Position numbers and translations under genes: made by a program
Notes under the pieces: model-generated
The model's database searches: none
Told to the model about the DNA's origin: nothing
The model's input: only the letters and a program-made list of their open reading frames with translations
NCBI GenBank assembly: GCA_977017575.1
Contig: CDRNVI010000182.1
Coordinates: forward strand, 121,269-185,268
Source of the DNA: Paramoeba atlantica
Lineage: Eukaryota > Discosea
Length of the DNA stretch: 64,000 nucleotides
Direction of reading: 5' to 3'
Shown here: positions 8,863-18,476 of the stretch, piece after piece
Numbering within the stretch: the first letter of the stretch is position 1
How the letters are laid out: every line of letters starts with the position of its first letter

Positions 8863-9690
8863 CTTTTTTAACAAATAGAAGAGAAAGAGAGAAGAGAGAA
8901 GAGAGAAGAGAGAGAAGAGAGAGAAGAGAGAGAAGAGAGAAGAGAGAAGAGAGAGAGAGAAAGAGAAAGTGGAAGAGAAAGTGGAAGAGAAAGTGGAAGA
9001 GAAAGCGGAAGAGAAAGCGGAAGAGAAAGCGGAAGAGAAAGAGAAAGAGAAAGAGAGAGAGAAAGAGGAGAGGAGAGAAAGAGAGAGAAGAGAGAAAGAG
9101 AGAGAAGAGAGAAAGAGAGAGAAGAGAAGGAGAAAATGAGGAATGAGAGAATGAGAAAGAGAGAAGAAGAAGAAGAGAGAAAGAAAAAGGAAAGAGAAAA
9201 GAAAGAGAGAAAAAGGAAAGGGAATAAAAGAAAAAAAGTATTATTTCAAAGGTTTTTTCTTTTTTAAAAAAGAAAGAATTAAAAAAAAAGATTAAAGAAA
9301 AAGAAAAAGAAAAAGAAAAAGAAAAAGAAAAGAGAAAAAAAAAAGAGAAAAAAAAAAGAGAAAAAAAAAAGAGAAAAGAAAAGAAAAGAAAAGGAAACCG
9401 ACCACCCCACAGAAAGGAAAGGAAAGGAAAGGAAAGGAAGGGAAAAGTAAAAAAGAGAAAGAGAGAAAGAGAGAAAGAGAGAAAGAGAGAAAGAGAGAAA
9501 GAGAGAAGGGGGGAAAGTAGCGAAAAAACAGAGAGAGAAAAAAAAAAAGAGAGAAAAGACACTGGATCCAAAAATTTGGAACATCCAAAAAAAGAAGAAA
9601 ATGTACTCAGGGACAAAAAAAAGAAGAAAGAAAAAGAGGGAAAAGAGGGAAAAGAGGGAAAAGAGGGAAAAGAAAAGAGGAAAAGACAGG
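8863..9690. repeat. Polypurine DNA upstream of the LRR exons
   Basis: GAGAGAA arrays, then a 12-bp GTGGAAGAGAAA/GCGGAAGAGAAA array (8969-9043) with progressive base variants, a 6-bp array (9290-9330) and GGAAA/GAGAAAGA arrays (9410-9505). Small mixed islands at 9398-9412 and 9563-9590 could be remnants of further exons. The second reads as a short FWIQ-containing peptide similar to one at 1136-1159. Confidence 0.8.
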
Positions 9691-10140
9691 AGAAAAAAAG
9701 AAGATAGAGGTTTTCGGACCCGAAATAGGGGTCCGTCATTTGGCCGCTATTTTTTTTCTCATTTTTGGTTCCTCTTTCTTGGTTTCTTCTGTCAGTCCTT
9801 TTTTTTTCTCTCTTTTTTTTTTTTCTCTCCAAAAAAGAAGAAATGGGCGTAAATCAGAGATTTATTTCGGGGTTGAAAGTCAACAAACAAGAACGAAAGT
9901 TTCAATGGTAAAAGCGAAAGCAAAGCAAAAAGCAGAAAATAAAGAAAAGGAGTGAAAGCAGGCACAGGCTGGCTGCAACGCTAAGAAGAAGAAAGAGCAA
10001 CAAAGGATTCAACGCGTGTGTTGCCAAAGAGACACAAAGAAGGGAAAAAAATGAATTCGAGAGCTAAATCTAGCGCGGCAGAATGAGATAAATCCCTATA
10101 TTAGGGAATTCCTTGTTCGTTTCCGTTTGGTCTCTTCTTC
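9690..10140. promoter_or_regulatory. CpG-bearing strand-switch segment, candidate divergent promoter
   Basis: Left of about 9.69 kb the plus strand is polypurine; right of about 9.75 kb it is polypyrimidine. The segment between is mixed and comparatively CpG-rich (CGGACCC...GGGTCCG hairpin at 9715-9735, GCCGC, ACGCGTG, TCTAGCGCGG). If introns are pyrimidine-rich on the sense strand, genes run minus to the left and plus to the right, so this would be a shared 5' region. An ATG at 9843 begins a 22-codon plus-strand frame ending before GTAAAA, a possible first exon. A near-palindrome TCCCTATATTAGGGA lies near 10091. Inference only. Confidence 0.3.
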
Positions 10141-10171
10141 GGGGACCTCTTGTTCAAAAAACAAAATCGCC

Positions 10172-10172
<1 letters not shown>

Positions 10173-10209
<37 letters not shown>
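10173..10209. repeat. (CT)n microsatellite
   Basis: About 18 uninterrupted CT units. It marks the start of the pyrimidine-rich plus-strand region. Confidence 0.95.
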
Positions 10210-10212
<3 letters not shown>

Positions 10213-11797
10213 GTGTGGGGTACAAAGAATTCAGCAAAATCTTCAAAAATCGTGGGGTGTTTGTTTTTTTCTTATATTTCTCTAATTTTCTTCTTCTTAC
10301 TTTCTTTCTTTTCTTTTCTTATTTCTTTTCTTTCTTTTTTAGATTGTGGTGAGAGACTAAATCAAGAGTTGTTTTTGACCTTTGGTTATGCTCTTTGATC
10401 CAGAACAAAAGAATCTTTGTTGATGGATCACTATTACATTGGTGAGGGATATTGGTGAATCTTGTTGTGTGTTGCTTTTTTTATTGAACATGAGAAAAAA
10501 GAAGAACTTTTTTTGATGGTGGTTTTGCGCACACAATGTTAACATTCTTTTCTTTTGTGGCCAATTTATCGTTGTGTTTGCTGTGTTTTTTTTTTTTCTT
10601 TTCCCCTTGTTTCATTTTTGTTGTTTTTTGAGTGGGTTTTCTTTTCTCTTTCCCTCTTTCCCTCTTTCTTTTTCCTTTTCTTTTTTTCTTTCTATTGATA
10701 AACTCTTTTCAGGGGAAATGTGGAAAAGACCATTCAAGATTTCTTTTTTTCTCTTTACTCTTTTTTATTCTTTTATTCTTTTCTTTCTACTTTTCTTTTT
10801 CTTCTTTTTCTTTTTCTCCCTTTTGATGGTGTTCTTCAAAAATTGTGAATACTAATTTTTCTTTCTTTTCTTTCTCTAACCTCTCGAGATGGTCCCTGAT
10901 GAGATATTAAAATAATCTGGCTGCATGTTCAGAGACCTCCTTTTTGTTTCGTGCTCCACTCCATTGCAGAAAGAAGAGAAAGAAGGGGGTTAAGTTTGGC
11001 AAGAAATTTGGAGAATATGGCTATTTTTTGACTTCTTTTAACCTCCTTCTTCTTGGCGATGATGAATTAATTAATATATTAAGAGGTACCGTGAATTTTG
11101 CTTGAACTCAGAAGTGGAGTCTATTCCCACCCAACAATTCACAAGGAGAGGGAGTTTGCCACTCTTGTTACATCACCACAGGTTTCTTTTTTTCCCCTCT
11201 TTATTTTGTTATTTTGTTGTTTTGGTGTTTTTGTCAAGTAGTTTAATTGTTTGTTTTTGTGTTTTTGTATTTTGTTTTTATTTTGTTTTCTTCTTCACTT
11301 ACAAACCTTCTTCTTAGAGTTTTGAGTTGTAAACTTTTGGTGTTTCGTTTCTTCACTGTGTAGTGTTCAGGTTTTATTTTGGTATAAATGTGATTGTTTT
11401 GATTGTTGTTGCTATTGTTATTGCTGGATGTTATTGATTGTTTCAAAAGAGCCAAGAGAAGTGTTTTTTGAGAGCTTGTTGTTGGTTGTCGGTCGGTTGT
11501 TGGGTTGTTGGTTGGTTGTTCAGGACAATCCAAGCCAATCCAGACAAGACAACCCAAAAGAGAACCCAAGAATATGGGGGTATCCTAGAAACTAGAGTTT
11601 GTTTGCCAGAAAGAAAAGTGTTAATAGAGGTTGGTTTTCTTTTTCTTTTTTCTTTTCCCTTTATTTCTTTGTTATTTTAGTATCATGTTTTTTTCTCTTT
11701 TCCCCTTCTTTTTCTCTTTCTCTCTCTTTTTCTCTTGTTTTTGTTTTTTGTTTTTTCTTTCATTCCCTTTTTTCTCTTTTTTTCATCATGCAATATA
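10210..11797. other. Pyrimidine- and T-rich DNA, no gene resolved
   Basis: Alternating T-rich and mixed stretches on the plus strand. Mixed islands (10343-10545, 10905-11165, 11430-11600) may be exons of a plus-strand gene, but every frame has stops and no domain is recognised. Splice-like AG and GT dinucleotides are too common here to be informative. Confidence 0.5.
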
Positions 11798-12055
11798 CAC
11801 TACGGGGAAAACGCCCCAAAGATGTTTCAAATAGCCCTTGGCGTCGACAGCCCCTATTCTTTGGACAATTTATTTGATTTCTGAAACCTGTGATTTTGCT
11901 CTCTTCTTTCCGTTTGAATTTTTTCAAACTGAACTGGATTTTTCTTTCGAAAATGGAGGAAAACGGGTTTTCCTCCCAAATCAAATAAATTGTCCAAAGA
12001 ATAGGGGCTGTCGACGCCATATTTGAAACATCTTTGGGGCGTTTTCCCCGTAGTG
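11798..12055. mobile_element. Foldback element 1 (MITE-like), termini CACTACGGGGAAAACG
   Basis: Terminal inverted repeats of about 80 bp (11798-11877 and 11978-12055) differ by a 4-bp gap and little else. The ~95-bp centre has no ORF. Ends reading CACTAC...GTAGTG recall CACTA/EnSpm transposons, but the flanking triplets (ATA and CAA) do not form the 3-bp duplication expected, so the superfamily is open. It is non-autonomous. CpGs in both arms (ACGCCCC, GCGTCGAC) are intact, suggesting a recent insertion. Confidence 0.75.
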
Positions 12056-12056
12056 C

Positions 12057-12446
12057 AAGAATTTTTTTTAAAGTGGACGCTTATTTTCCAGGGCCCCTTT
12101 GAATGGTCCCTCTCTTTGGTTAGTTTTTCGAAGAATGAAGTTTCGAAATCATTTTTTTTCGAAAAATCAAGTCTTGAAAATTTTTTTTCGAAGAATCAAG
12201 TCTCGAAAACATTTTTTTTCGAAGAATTATGTTTCGAAACCATTTTTTTTCGAAGAATCATGTTTCGAAATCATTTTTTTCCAAGAATCACCTTTCGAAA
12301 CATGATTCTTCGAAAAAAAATGGTTTCGAAACATAATCCTTCGAAAAAAAATGTTTTCGAGACTTCATTCTTCGAAAAACTAACCAAAGAGAGGGATCAT
12401 TCAAAGGGGCCCTGGAAAATAAGTGTCCACTTTTAAAAAATTCTTT
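12057..12446. mobile_element. Foldback element 2 with internal TTCGAA tandem repeats
   Basis: Terminal inverted repeats include AAAGTGGACxCTTATTTTCC, then GGGCCCCTTTGAATG, then GGTTAGTTTTTCGAAG. The inner part consists of ~36-bp units of the form TTTTTTTTCGAAGAATCAxG followed by TTTCGAAAxCA. About five units run forward and two run in reverse, so almost the whole element is an imperfect palindrome. It abuts element 1 with essentially no spacer. No ORF and no clear target duplication. Superfamily unknown. Confidence 0.75.
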
Positions 12447-12810
12447 CAATTTATTTATGTATTGCCATTATTGGGTTAATGCTTTGTCATTTTTACAACA
12501 GACCCCGAAAAAAACACTCTCCCTCCCCAAAAAACAAAAATGCAAGTGGAACCACGATTTCTTTTGGTTTTCCCTTTTTGCTGGAATTCTGGAGGTTTGC
12601 CTTAAAGAGTCTCAATTGGTTTTGATTTTGTGGTTTTCTTCTTTGTTGATTTCTTCTCATTTTTTTCACTTCTTAAAAAAGAAAAAAGGAAAGGAAAGTA
12701 TGTCATACCCAGTTGAAAGCATCCCAATCCCAGTACCAAAAAAACATTCTCTTTTTTCTTTTTGAAGGAGACATCAATGGTCTAATTTGGTTTCTTAGTT
12801 TGAGTAAAAT
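12447..12810. other. No gene recognised
   Basis: Mixed T-rich sequence between the foldback element and the small hairpin. Short plus-strand ORFs lack domains. Confidence 0.5.
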
Positions 12811-12857
12811 TCATATTCTCTGGGTACAAATTTTCAAATTAGTACCCAGAGAGAATG
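12811..12857. repeat. Short hairpin repeat, copy 1
   Basis: ATTCTCTGGGTAC and GTACCCAGAGAGAAT arms flank the loop AAATTTTCAAATTA. A second copy sits at 16108-16156 with the same loop. It is probably a tiny MITE remnant. Confidence 0.6.
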
Positions 12858-12959
12858 ATAAAATACCAACAAAAATACCAATGAAATGTGAGGCAAACAA
12901 CAAAGAAAAACTAAAAAAACAGCAACTTTTTGCACACTTTTAGTGAACTAAATTTTTAT

Positions 12960-13455
12960 TAGGGGTTATTTCCTCTTTCTTTTTTCTCACTTCATTGTAG
13001 ATTGTGCCAATGCATGTTCCAAAACTTTCATCATAATCAACAGATGCAACTGAACCACCCTGAAGTTAACAAGAAATTCCACCTTCTCCAATCTTTCCAA
13101 CAATTCCATTTGCAGTAAAAGAAACAACCATCTTTTCTTTTGATTTTAGCTCTTGTATGGTGCCCACATCACAAATACTAATTTACTCCTTTCACGTGTG
13201 ATCAGAAGGAGAGATGTATTTTTGATGTGAGTCAATCCATATGCACATTTGTCTCTTGGGAGATGAGTTGTGAATTCAGTCCATTTTCTGTTCGTCCATC
13301 CACCACATCCCCACTTTTCGATAAATCATGATAATTCAGTTCAACATTTTCCATGTCGTTGATCAAGAAGATACACCCCTTTTGACTTCCCAGATTTTGA
13401 CAGACTGAGCAATAGAGAGGATACATTCATCAGAAAATTGAACCACAGAAGCCAT
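12960..13455 (-). pseudogene. Unrecognised gene-like segment, frame broken
   Basis: An ATG at 13455 opens MASVVQFSDECILSIAQSVK in a context without low complexity, but stops after 31 codons. A second frame carries an open stretch to 13232, and a third (13100-12975) reads MVVSFTANGIVGKIGEGGIS and SVASVDYDESFGTCIGTIY with one internal TAA. Together they look like one small protein split by at least two frameshifts or by unrecognised introns. I do not recognise the family. The opposite strand has no comparable ORF. Confidence 0.35.
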
Positions 13456-13989
13456 AGTAGTAGTTGTATTTATCGATCAATCACACAAGAAGGGATTACT
13501 TTGTTTTGTTTTGGTTTGGTTGTTTTTGATTGTTTTTGATTGGTTTTTGTTTTTTTTGTGTTTTGAGTTTTTGTTTTGAGTTTTTGTGTGTGTGTGTGTG
13601 TTGGGTGAAGAAACCTGTGTTTTTTGGAAAAAGTTGGCTCAGTTCAGTGAAGTGTCTATTGGTGTGTTGGGGCAAAGCTAAATAATAATAATCCAATTGC
13701 ATTGAGGACCGCTCAAAATTGCCGCCTGAGAATCACTCAACTTGATCCTCTTCTTTTTCATCACACACGAATTTGCTCAGAATCCAGAACAACAGGATGC
13801 GCATCCCAAGTTTTACACATATTTGAGACACAGAAAGGAGATTCATCTTGCATTGAGTGTTTCTCATTTTTCGAAGACAACTCTCCACAACCAACCCCTC
13901 ACTTTGAAAAAAAAACCAAACCCGCCCAAACCAAACCCCAATCAATGCTTTCACTGAACAAAAAAAAAGTCAAAAAAAAAAAGGAAAAT

Positions 13990-14449
13990 TTTGTGGGAAT
14001 TGAACCACCCCTCCCCAAAACCACCCTCCTTTTTTTCCAGTCTAAGTTTTGTTTTTTGTGGTGGTGTCTTTTTGGTGATTTTGTTTTTTGTTTGTTTGTG
14101 GGATTGTTCTGTTCAAGCTCAAAGATTTTCAAAGCCTCTGAAGGAACATCCAGGATGTGTATGGAACTTTCGACTGTAGTTCTCAAGTGTTCTATCTCAA
14201 TGATGAGTGTGATGTGTTGTCTTTGTGAAACGTGACCAAGACTTGGAGAAGATGCTTTATTTCTCCTCCCAAAAAAGAGCAAACAAGATGGTGACAGCAG
14301 TGAAGAGTCATCAGGAGATCGAAAATCGAGTGGATGATGATGAAGAGAAAGTGGGTGATGAGAAGAATACTGATGATGTTGATTCAGTTTCTGAGAACTC
14401 CAAGAAAAGCCTCAAAGGAACAACAGAAGAAGAGAGAGAAGAAGATTGA
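13990..14449 (+). pseudogene. Gene-like segment A with acidic tail, paralogous to 16.25-16.58 kb
   Basis: Contains FYLNDECD followed, after a 2-nt offset, by the same FVKxDQDL block seen at 16.4 kb. It then runs into an acidic Ser/Asp/Glu-rich segment (VDDDEEKVGDEKNTDDVD) ending at a stop at 14449. The shift relative to the other copy suggests a frameshift. It is followed by a long polypyrimidine tract, as expected for an exon upstream of an intron. No known domain. Confidence 0.35.
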
Positions 14450-14559
14450 AATGCTCAGGAAGAGTGTGATGAGAAACTGGCAGATCATATTGATGTTCTT
14501 GAGAGTAACACACAACCTCCCCCCCTCCCCTGCACACACCACAAAAGTCTCTATCTTTT

Positions 14560-14815
14560 TGTTGGTTCTTTTTCTTTTTTTCTTTTTCTTCTTTTCTTTT
14601 TCTCTTTCTCTTTTTCTTTTTTTTCTTTTTCTTTTTCTTTTCTTTTTTCTTTTTTCTTTTTTTTTCTCCTTTTTTTTCTCCTTTTTTTTCTCCCTCTTTT
14701 CTTTTTCTCTTTTTCTTTTTCTTTCTTTTTTCTCCTTTTCCTCTTTCTTTTTTCTTTTTTTTTCTCTTTTCTTTTTCTTTCTTTTCATTTTCTTTTTTTT
14801 TTTTCTTTTTCTGTT
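14560..14815. repeat. Polypyrimidine tract (TTTTTC arrays)
   Basis: Nearly pure T/C, following gene-like segment A. Shadow ORFs of Phe/Leu/Ser on plus and Lys/Glu on minus are artefacts. Confidence 0.9.
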
Positions 14816-14835
14816 AGTTAGGTAACAATTTTTGA

Positions 14836-14935
14836 GTTTTATGAACAAATTAAAAGTTTTTTTGATTTGTTCAAACAACTCTTTTTCTTCTTATGATACA
14901 ATTCTTGCTGAGAGACTTGAGACCACACATCCAAG
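14836..14935 (+). other. Copy 2 of the FYEQIK/LFKQ gene-like segment
   Basis: Plus-strand copy of the segment seen on the minus strand at 6.5 kb. It encodes EFYEQIKSFFDLFKQLFFFL before a TGA; a second frame continues DTILAERLET. It lies between two polypyrimidine tracts, like an exon. Function unknown. Confidence 0.4.
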
Positions 14936-14939
14936 GTTC

Positions 14940-15573
14940 TTTTTTTCCTTGCTTGATCTGCTTTCAATCAGAGGTTTTTCCTTCTCTTCCTCTTGTTTCT
15001 TTCTTATCTTTCTCCTTTTTCTCCCTTTTTTACTTTCCCTTTTTCTTTTTTATCTCTTTTGTTTTCCCCCCTCTTTTCCTCCTTTCTCTTTTTCCTCTTC
15101 CTTCCTTCCCTCCTTTCTTTCCCCTTTGTTTTTTTTAAAATTCATTGACTTTCCTTTTGAATGAAGGGAGCTTCTTTATTTTGTGTTTTGTTGTTCCTGG
15201 AGTATTGTGCATTGTTTGTGGGGGGGGAATTGTTGTTTGTTGTTTTGTTGTTTGTTATTTGTTATTTGTTGGCAGTTGTTTATAGGTGGTTGTTTCTTGG
15301 GTGGATATTTGGGTTATGGTTATTTGGTTTTGTTGAATACCTGTGGTGGAGGGAGGGGTTTTGGTGTTTTGTTGTGATGATGATGTTTTTTTTTGTTTTT
15401 TGTTTTTTTTAATCAAAAAAACTAACTTTTTTTCTTTTCTTTTCTTTTAAAAGGGATAATTGCTTTCCTCTTTGTATAATGTCTCCACTTTGTACTTGGC
15501 TTTTAATAATTTATTTGTGATTAACATTCAAGATCAAGAAAGGCAAAACAAATTGAAAAGATTGTAAAGAGTG
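14940..15573. other. Pyrimidine-rich and G/T-rich DNA, no gene recognised
   Basis: Polypyrimidine at 14980-15135, then a T/G-only stretch at 15180-15410 that gives membrane-like shadow ORFs (Val/Leu/Trp/Gly). Compositional bias rather than a protein is the simpler explanation. Confidence 0.55.
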
Positions 15574-15655
15574 TTATAAACAAGTTAAAAAGTTCTTTTG
15601 ATTTGTTCAAACAACCCTTTTCTCTTTGATGTTATAAGAGGATTAAACCTGGTGG
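15574..15655 (+). other. Copy 3 (diverged) of the FYEQIK/LFKQ gene-like segment
   Basis: AACAAGTTAAAAAGTTCTTT then GATTTGTTCAAACAACCC parallels copies 1 and 2, with substitutions. The downstream ACCTGGTGGACCC part differs. This supports a locally duplicated gene family. Confidence 0.35.
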
Positions 15656-16107
15656 ACCCTTGAGAATTTCAATTATTTCTTCAATTATTTTATGACTCAC
15701 CCCAGTTCAATGTTGGGAACCTTTGATTTGGCATTCCTTTGTCTTCTGAGAAAGAAGAGCTTTGAGAGAAATGGGACCTGACTGAAATGGTTAAGCTGTG
15801 AGACTATCAGCTTACTAGGGTTCTTTTTTCTTTTTTCTTTATCATTAGATTTTTTTTTGTTTGTTTCCATTTTATTTCCCTTATTTCCTTTATCTTACTC
15901 TTCTGATCTTTTCTTTTTGCCTCCTTTTTCTCATTTTTTTTGACCAGAGAACTCATCTCTTTTGATCTTTTTTTTTGTTGAAACAATCAACTTATTGGAT
16001 AACCATAAAAAGAACTTTCGTTCTTGAATGGATGAAGAAGTGTTATTTTGGTTCTTTCCCTATCAGTGGTGATCCAAGCAACGCTCAAATGACCTCAAGG
16101 AAGAAAA
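15656..16107. other. No gene recognised
   Basis: T-rich mixed sequence with short pyrimidine runs; no domain or long frame. Confidence 0.5.
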
Positions 16108-16156
16108 CTTATACTCTTTGGGTATGAATTTTCAAATTAGCACCCAGAGAGTATGA
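16108..16156. repeat. Short hairpin repeat, copy 2
   Basis: ATACTCTTTGGGTA and CACCCAGAGAGTAT arms with the loop GAATTTTCAAATTAG, matching 12811-12857 with several substitutions. Confidence 0.6.
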
Positions 16157-16239
16157 AAATCCTAGGTTCATTTTGGTAACCCTGGTGACTTTGGTTTGTT
16201 ATTTTTCAAATAATGTCTTCTATTTTTGTCTTCTCTTCT

Positions 16240-16580
16240 TTGGAGGAGGATTGAAAGACTTCTTTTTCGAACCTAGGAGAGTAAGGAGAAGGGCAAGAAC
16301 CATCTATTCACCTGATGGGTTCAATTCCCACATATTGAATTTTTTCATTTTTCTTCATCTTTTTGTTCCAATTTTCTTCAATCCCTTCTGTTTGAGTGTT
16401 TTTTTTTGTCTTGATGATGAGTGTGATAGTGTCTTTGTGAAACATGACCAAGACTTGGGAGATGCAAAAAGGATTGAAAGGAAACAAAAAAAACAAAAAA
16501 AACAAAGGGTAAAAAAAATTGTGAAACCCCAAAATCTTTTTTTTGTGGCTAAAAAAAGAGTGTTGCACCTTCCCCACTCT
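16240..16580 (+). pseudogene. Gene-like segment B, paralogue of 13.99-14.45 kb
   Basis: One open plus-strand frame reads KDFFFEPRRVRRRARTIYSP, then after a T-rich stretch LDDECDSVFVKHDQDLGDAK and a Lys/Gln-rich tail. The DECD...FVKxDQDL block is shared with segment A in an uninterrupted frame here. It is followed by polypyrimidine DNA and then a possible Cys/His-containing exon at 16743-16788 (HCDHDWVKYVASSC), which starts right after TTTCATAG. Family not recognised. Confidence 0.35.
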
Positions 16581-17668
16581 AGTTTTCTGTTTTTGTTCTT
16601 GCCATCATCTCTTTTCTTTTTTCCTTACTTCTCTTTTTTTCTCCCTTCTTTTCTCCCTTTTTTTTCTTCCCTTTTTTTTCTCTCTTTTTGTTTCTTTTCC
16701 TTTCTCTTTTTCCTTTTCTCTTTTTTTCTCTTCTTTCATAGGTCACTGTGATCATGATTGGGTTAAATATGTTGCTTCAAGTTGTGGTTTCTTTTTCTTT
16801 CTTTTTTTTTTTTTCTTTCTTTTTTTTCTTTCTTTTTTTTTCTTTCTTTTTTTGTTTTCTTTCTTTTTTTCTTTTTTTCTTTTTCCTTTTCCTGTTTTTT
16901 TGTGCTTTCTTTTTCTTATTTCTTCTTTTCTTTGGTGGGTTACTTCTCTTTTTTGTTACCAGAGAGCCAGAGGGTTGATGGAGAATCTGAGAGTTAGGTT
17001 TTTTTTGTTTTCTTGAATGAAATTCAAAAAAAAAAATATCCCCCTCCAAAAGGGAACAAGAGTGAGGGATTGAATAATTACTGATGTGAGTTTTTTGGAC
17101 TGTTTTTTCTTGCTTGTGTTTGTTGGAACTTGTGTGACCTATTCTTTTTTTTCTTCAAAAAAGGTTTTTTTTGTTATGTTTGCTTTTATTATTATTTGGT
17201 TTTCTTTTGTTGGTTGGTTGAGATGTTGTTGGGAGAGTTGTTTAAAAGTTTGGATCCTCAACTTATCTTTGAGAGAGAATTACTGTTTGGGTTATTTTTA
17301 TGGATTGTTGTTTCTTTCTTTATTCTAGGTTTTTTGGTTGTGTCACATATATTATTTAAAACTGTTTGGAATGATTTCACCCTGAAAGTGTTTGTTGGCA
17401 AAGAGTCTGTTGTGAATGTTGCTGTTGTTGTTTTGTTTGATTCTCCCCAATAGTGTACTTTGTTTGGAATATTGTTGTTGTTATTTTGTTATTTTATTAT
17501 TGTTGTTATTTATTGTTGTTATGATTATTTTTTTCTCAGCCTGGCTCACTCTCTTGTCGATATTATTTTTTATTTTTATATCCATTTCCATTTCCTTTTT
17601 CCTTTTTGTTTTTATGTGACATCTTGTTTTTTTTTTGTTGTGAAGCTTTCTTGGATGAAGCAATCCTT
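16581..17668. repeat. Polypyrimidine and T-rich DNA
   Basis: Dense T/C tracts at 16590-16740 and 16795-16900, then T/G-rich sequence to the LTR. Besides the small island at 16741-16790 no exon is visible. TTG/TTA repeats near 17405-17525 produce shadow ORFs. Confidence 0.7.
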
Positions 17669-17876
17669 TGTAGATTTTGTTTTATTTCTGAGGTTTCAAA
17701 GAAGCACAGTTGAGAAACTGGGAAATCAACAAGTGAGAGAGTAGAGAGGAGAGAACACAGTGACAGGATGTTGACAACAATGAACTGCAATCAGTTGAAC
17801 TGAATTCAACAAGGATTCAAATAAAGGTGTTATATATATTTATAATATTCCATATTTGGATATTTAATTATTTACA
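17669..17876 (-). mobile_element. 3' LTR of Ty3-like element T2
   Basis: A 208-bp LTR that begins TGTAAATAATTAAATATCC and ends AAAATCTACA on the minus strand. It pairs with a diverged copy at 22889-23106. A run of nine G (sense) directly abuts its start, as a polypurine tract should. AATAAA-like and TATA-like words occur but are common in such AT-rich DNA. Confidence 0.75.
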
Positions 17877-17892
17877 CCCCCCCCCTTTGCAA
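17877..17892 (-). promoter_or_regulatory. Polypurine tract for plus-strand priming of element T2
   Basis: In the sense direction GCAAAGGGGGGGGG lies immediately upstream of the 3' LTR. Position and composition fit the RNase H-resistant primer of LTR retrotransposons. Confidence 0.7.
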
Positions 17893-18476
17893 GCAGAGTT
17901 TTGAGCGCAGCTTTGTTAGTTCTGAACAAAATTCAAAGTTCTTACAGGGAAAATCCACCCATTATTGATCAGTCTGCCCACCAATAACCTTTTTGAGGCT
18001 TCTTTGCCTTGAGGTAATCTTTCAACTCTTTTGTACCTCCCAGGTGTTCTTTCTCCCACCACTCATGTCATTTTCTTCCAGTAGGTGGTTGGATTTCCAT
18101 ACAATATTGTTGATAACCATCAAATTCTCTTTCTGAGATAATTCTATATCTCAGACTTCTTCATCCATCTCCTGGTGGGAGTTCTTTCTCCTTTATCAGG
18201 TTTTGTTCCTTTTCAATCTCAACCCTTTCATATTAATTCACTTCCATGAACAGGTTGTGGAAGAATCCATCTTGTTTTGAGATTCCTTAATCAATATATT
18301 TGAGCTGAAACAACCTCAGTTATCATATGGACATCACCTTGTGTCCTTGGATTGAATTTTTGGTTAAATTTCTTCCTTTTTTCATGATTTAGAAGAAGGA
18401 CTCAGTCTCCAACCGATAGAATTTGAGTTCTTTGATGAGCATTATAGTCATCAACTCTTTGTTCCTTGGAATCTCT

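Noticed and set aside
9715..9735. Terminator-like hairpin CGGACCC/GGGTCCG
   Set aside because: A single 7-bp stem without context in a eukaryotic sequence is not evidence of a terminator.
8648..9832. A 394-codon minus-strand ORF across purine-rich DNA
   Set aside because: It consists of Phe/Ser/Leu and spans two LRR intron-like tracts and exon 1 in the wrong frame; the exon ladder explains the region better.
11798..12055. Assigning foldback element 1 firmly to CACTA/EnSpm
   Set aside because: The termini fit CACTA but the flanking triplets ATA and CAA do not form a 3-bp target duplication.
15161..15412. Membrane-protein-like ORF rich in Val, Leu, Trp and Gly
   Set aside because: The DNA is almost only T and G, which forces these residues; no homologous pattern or start context.
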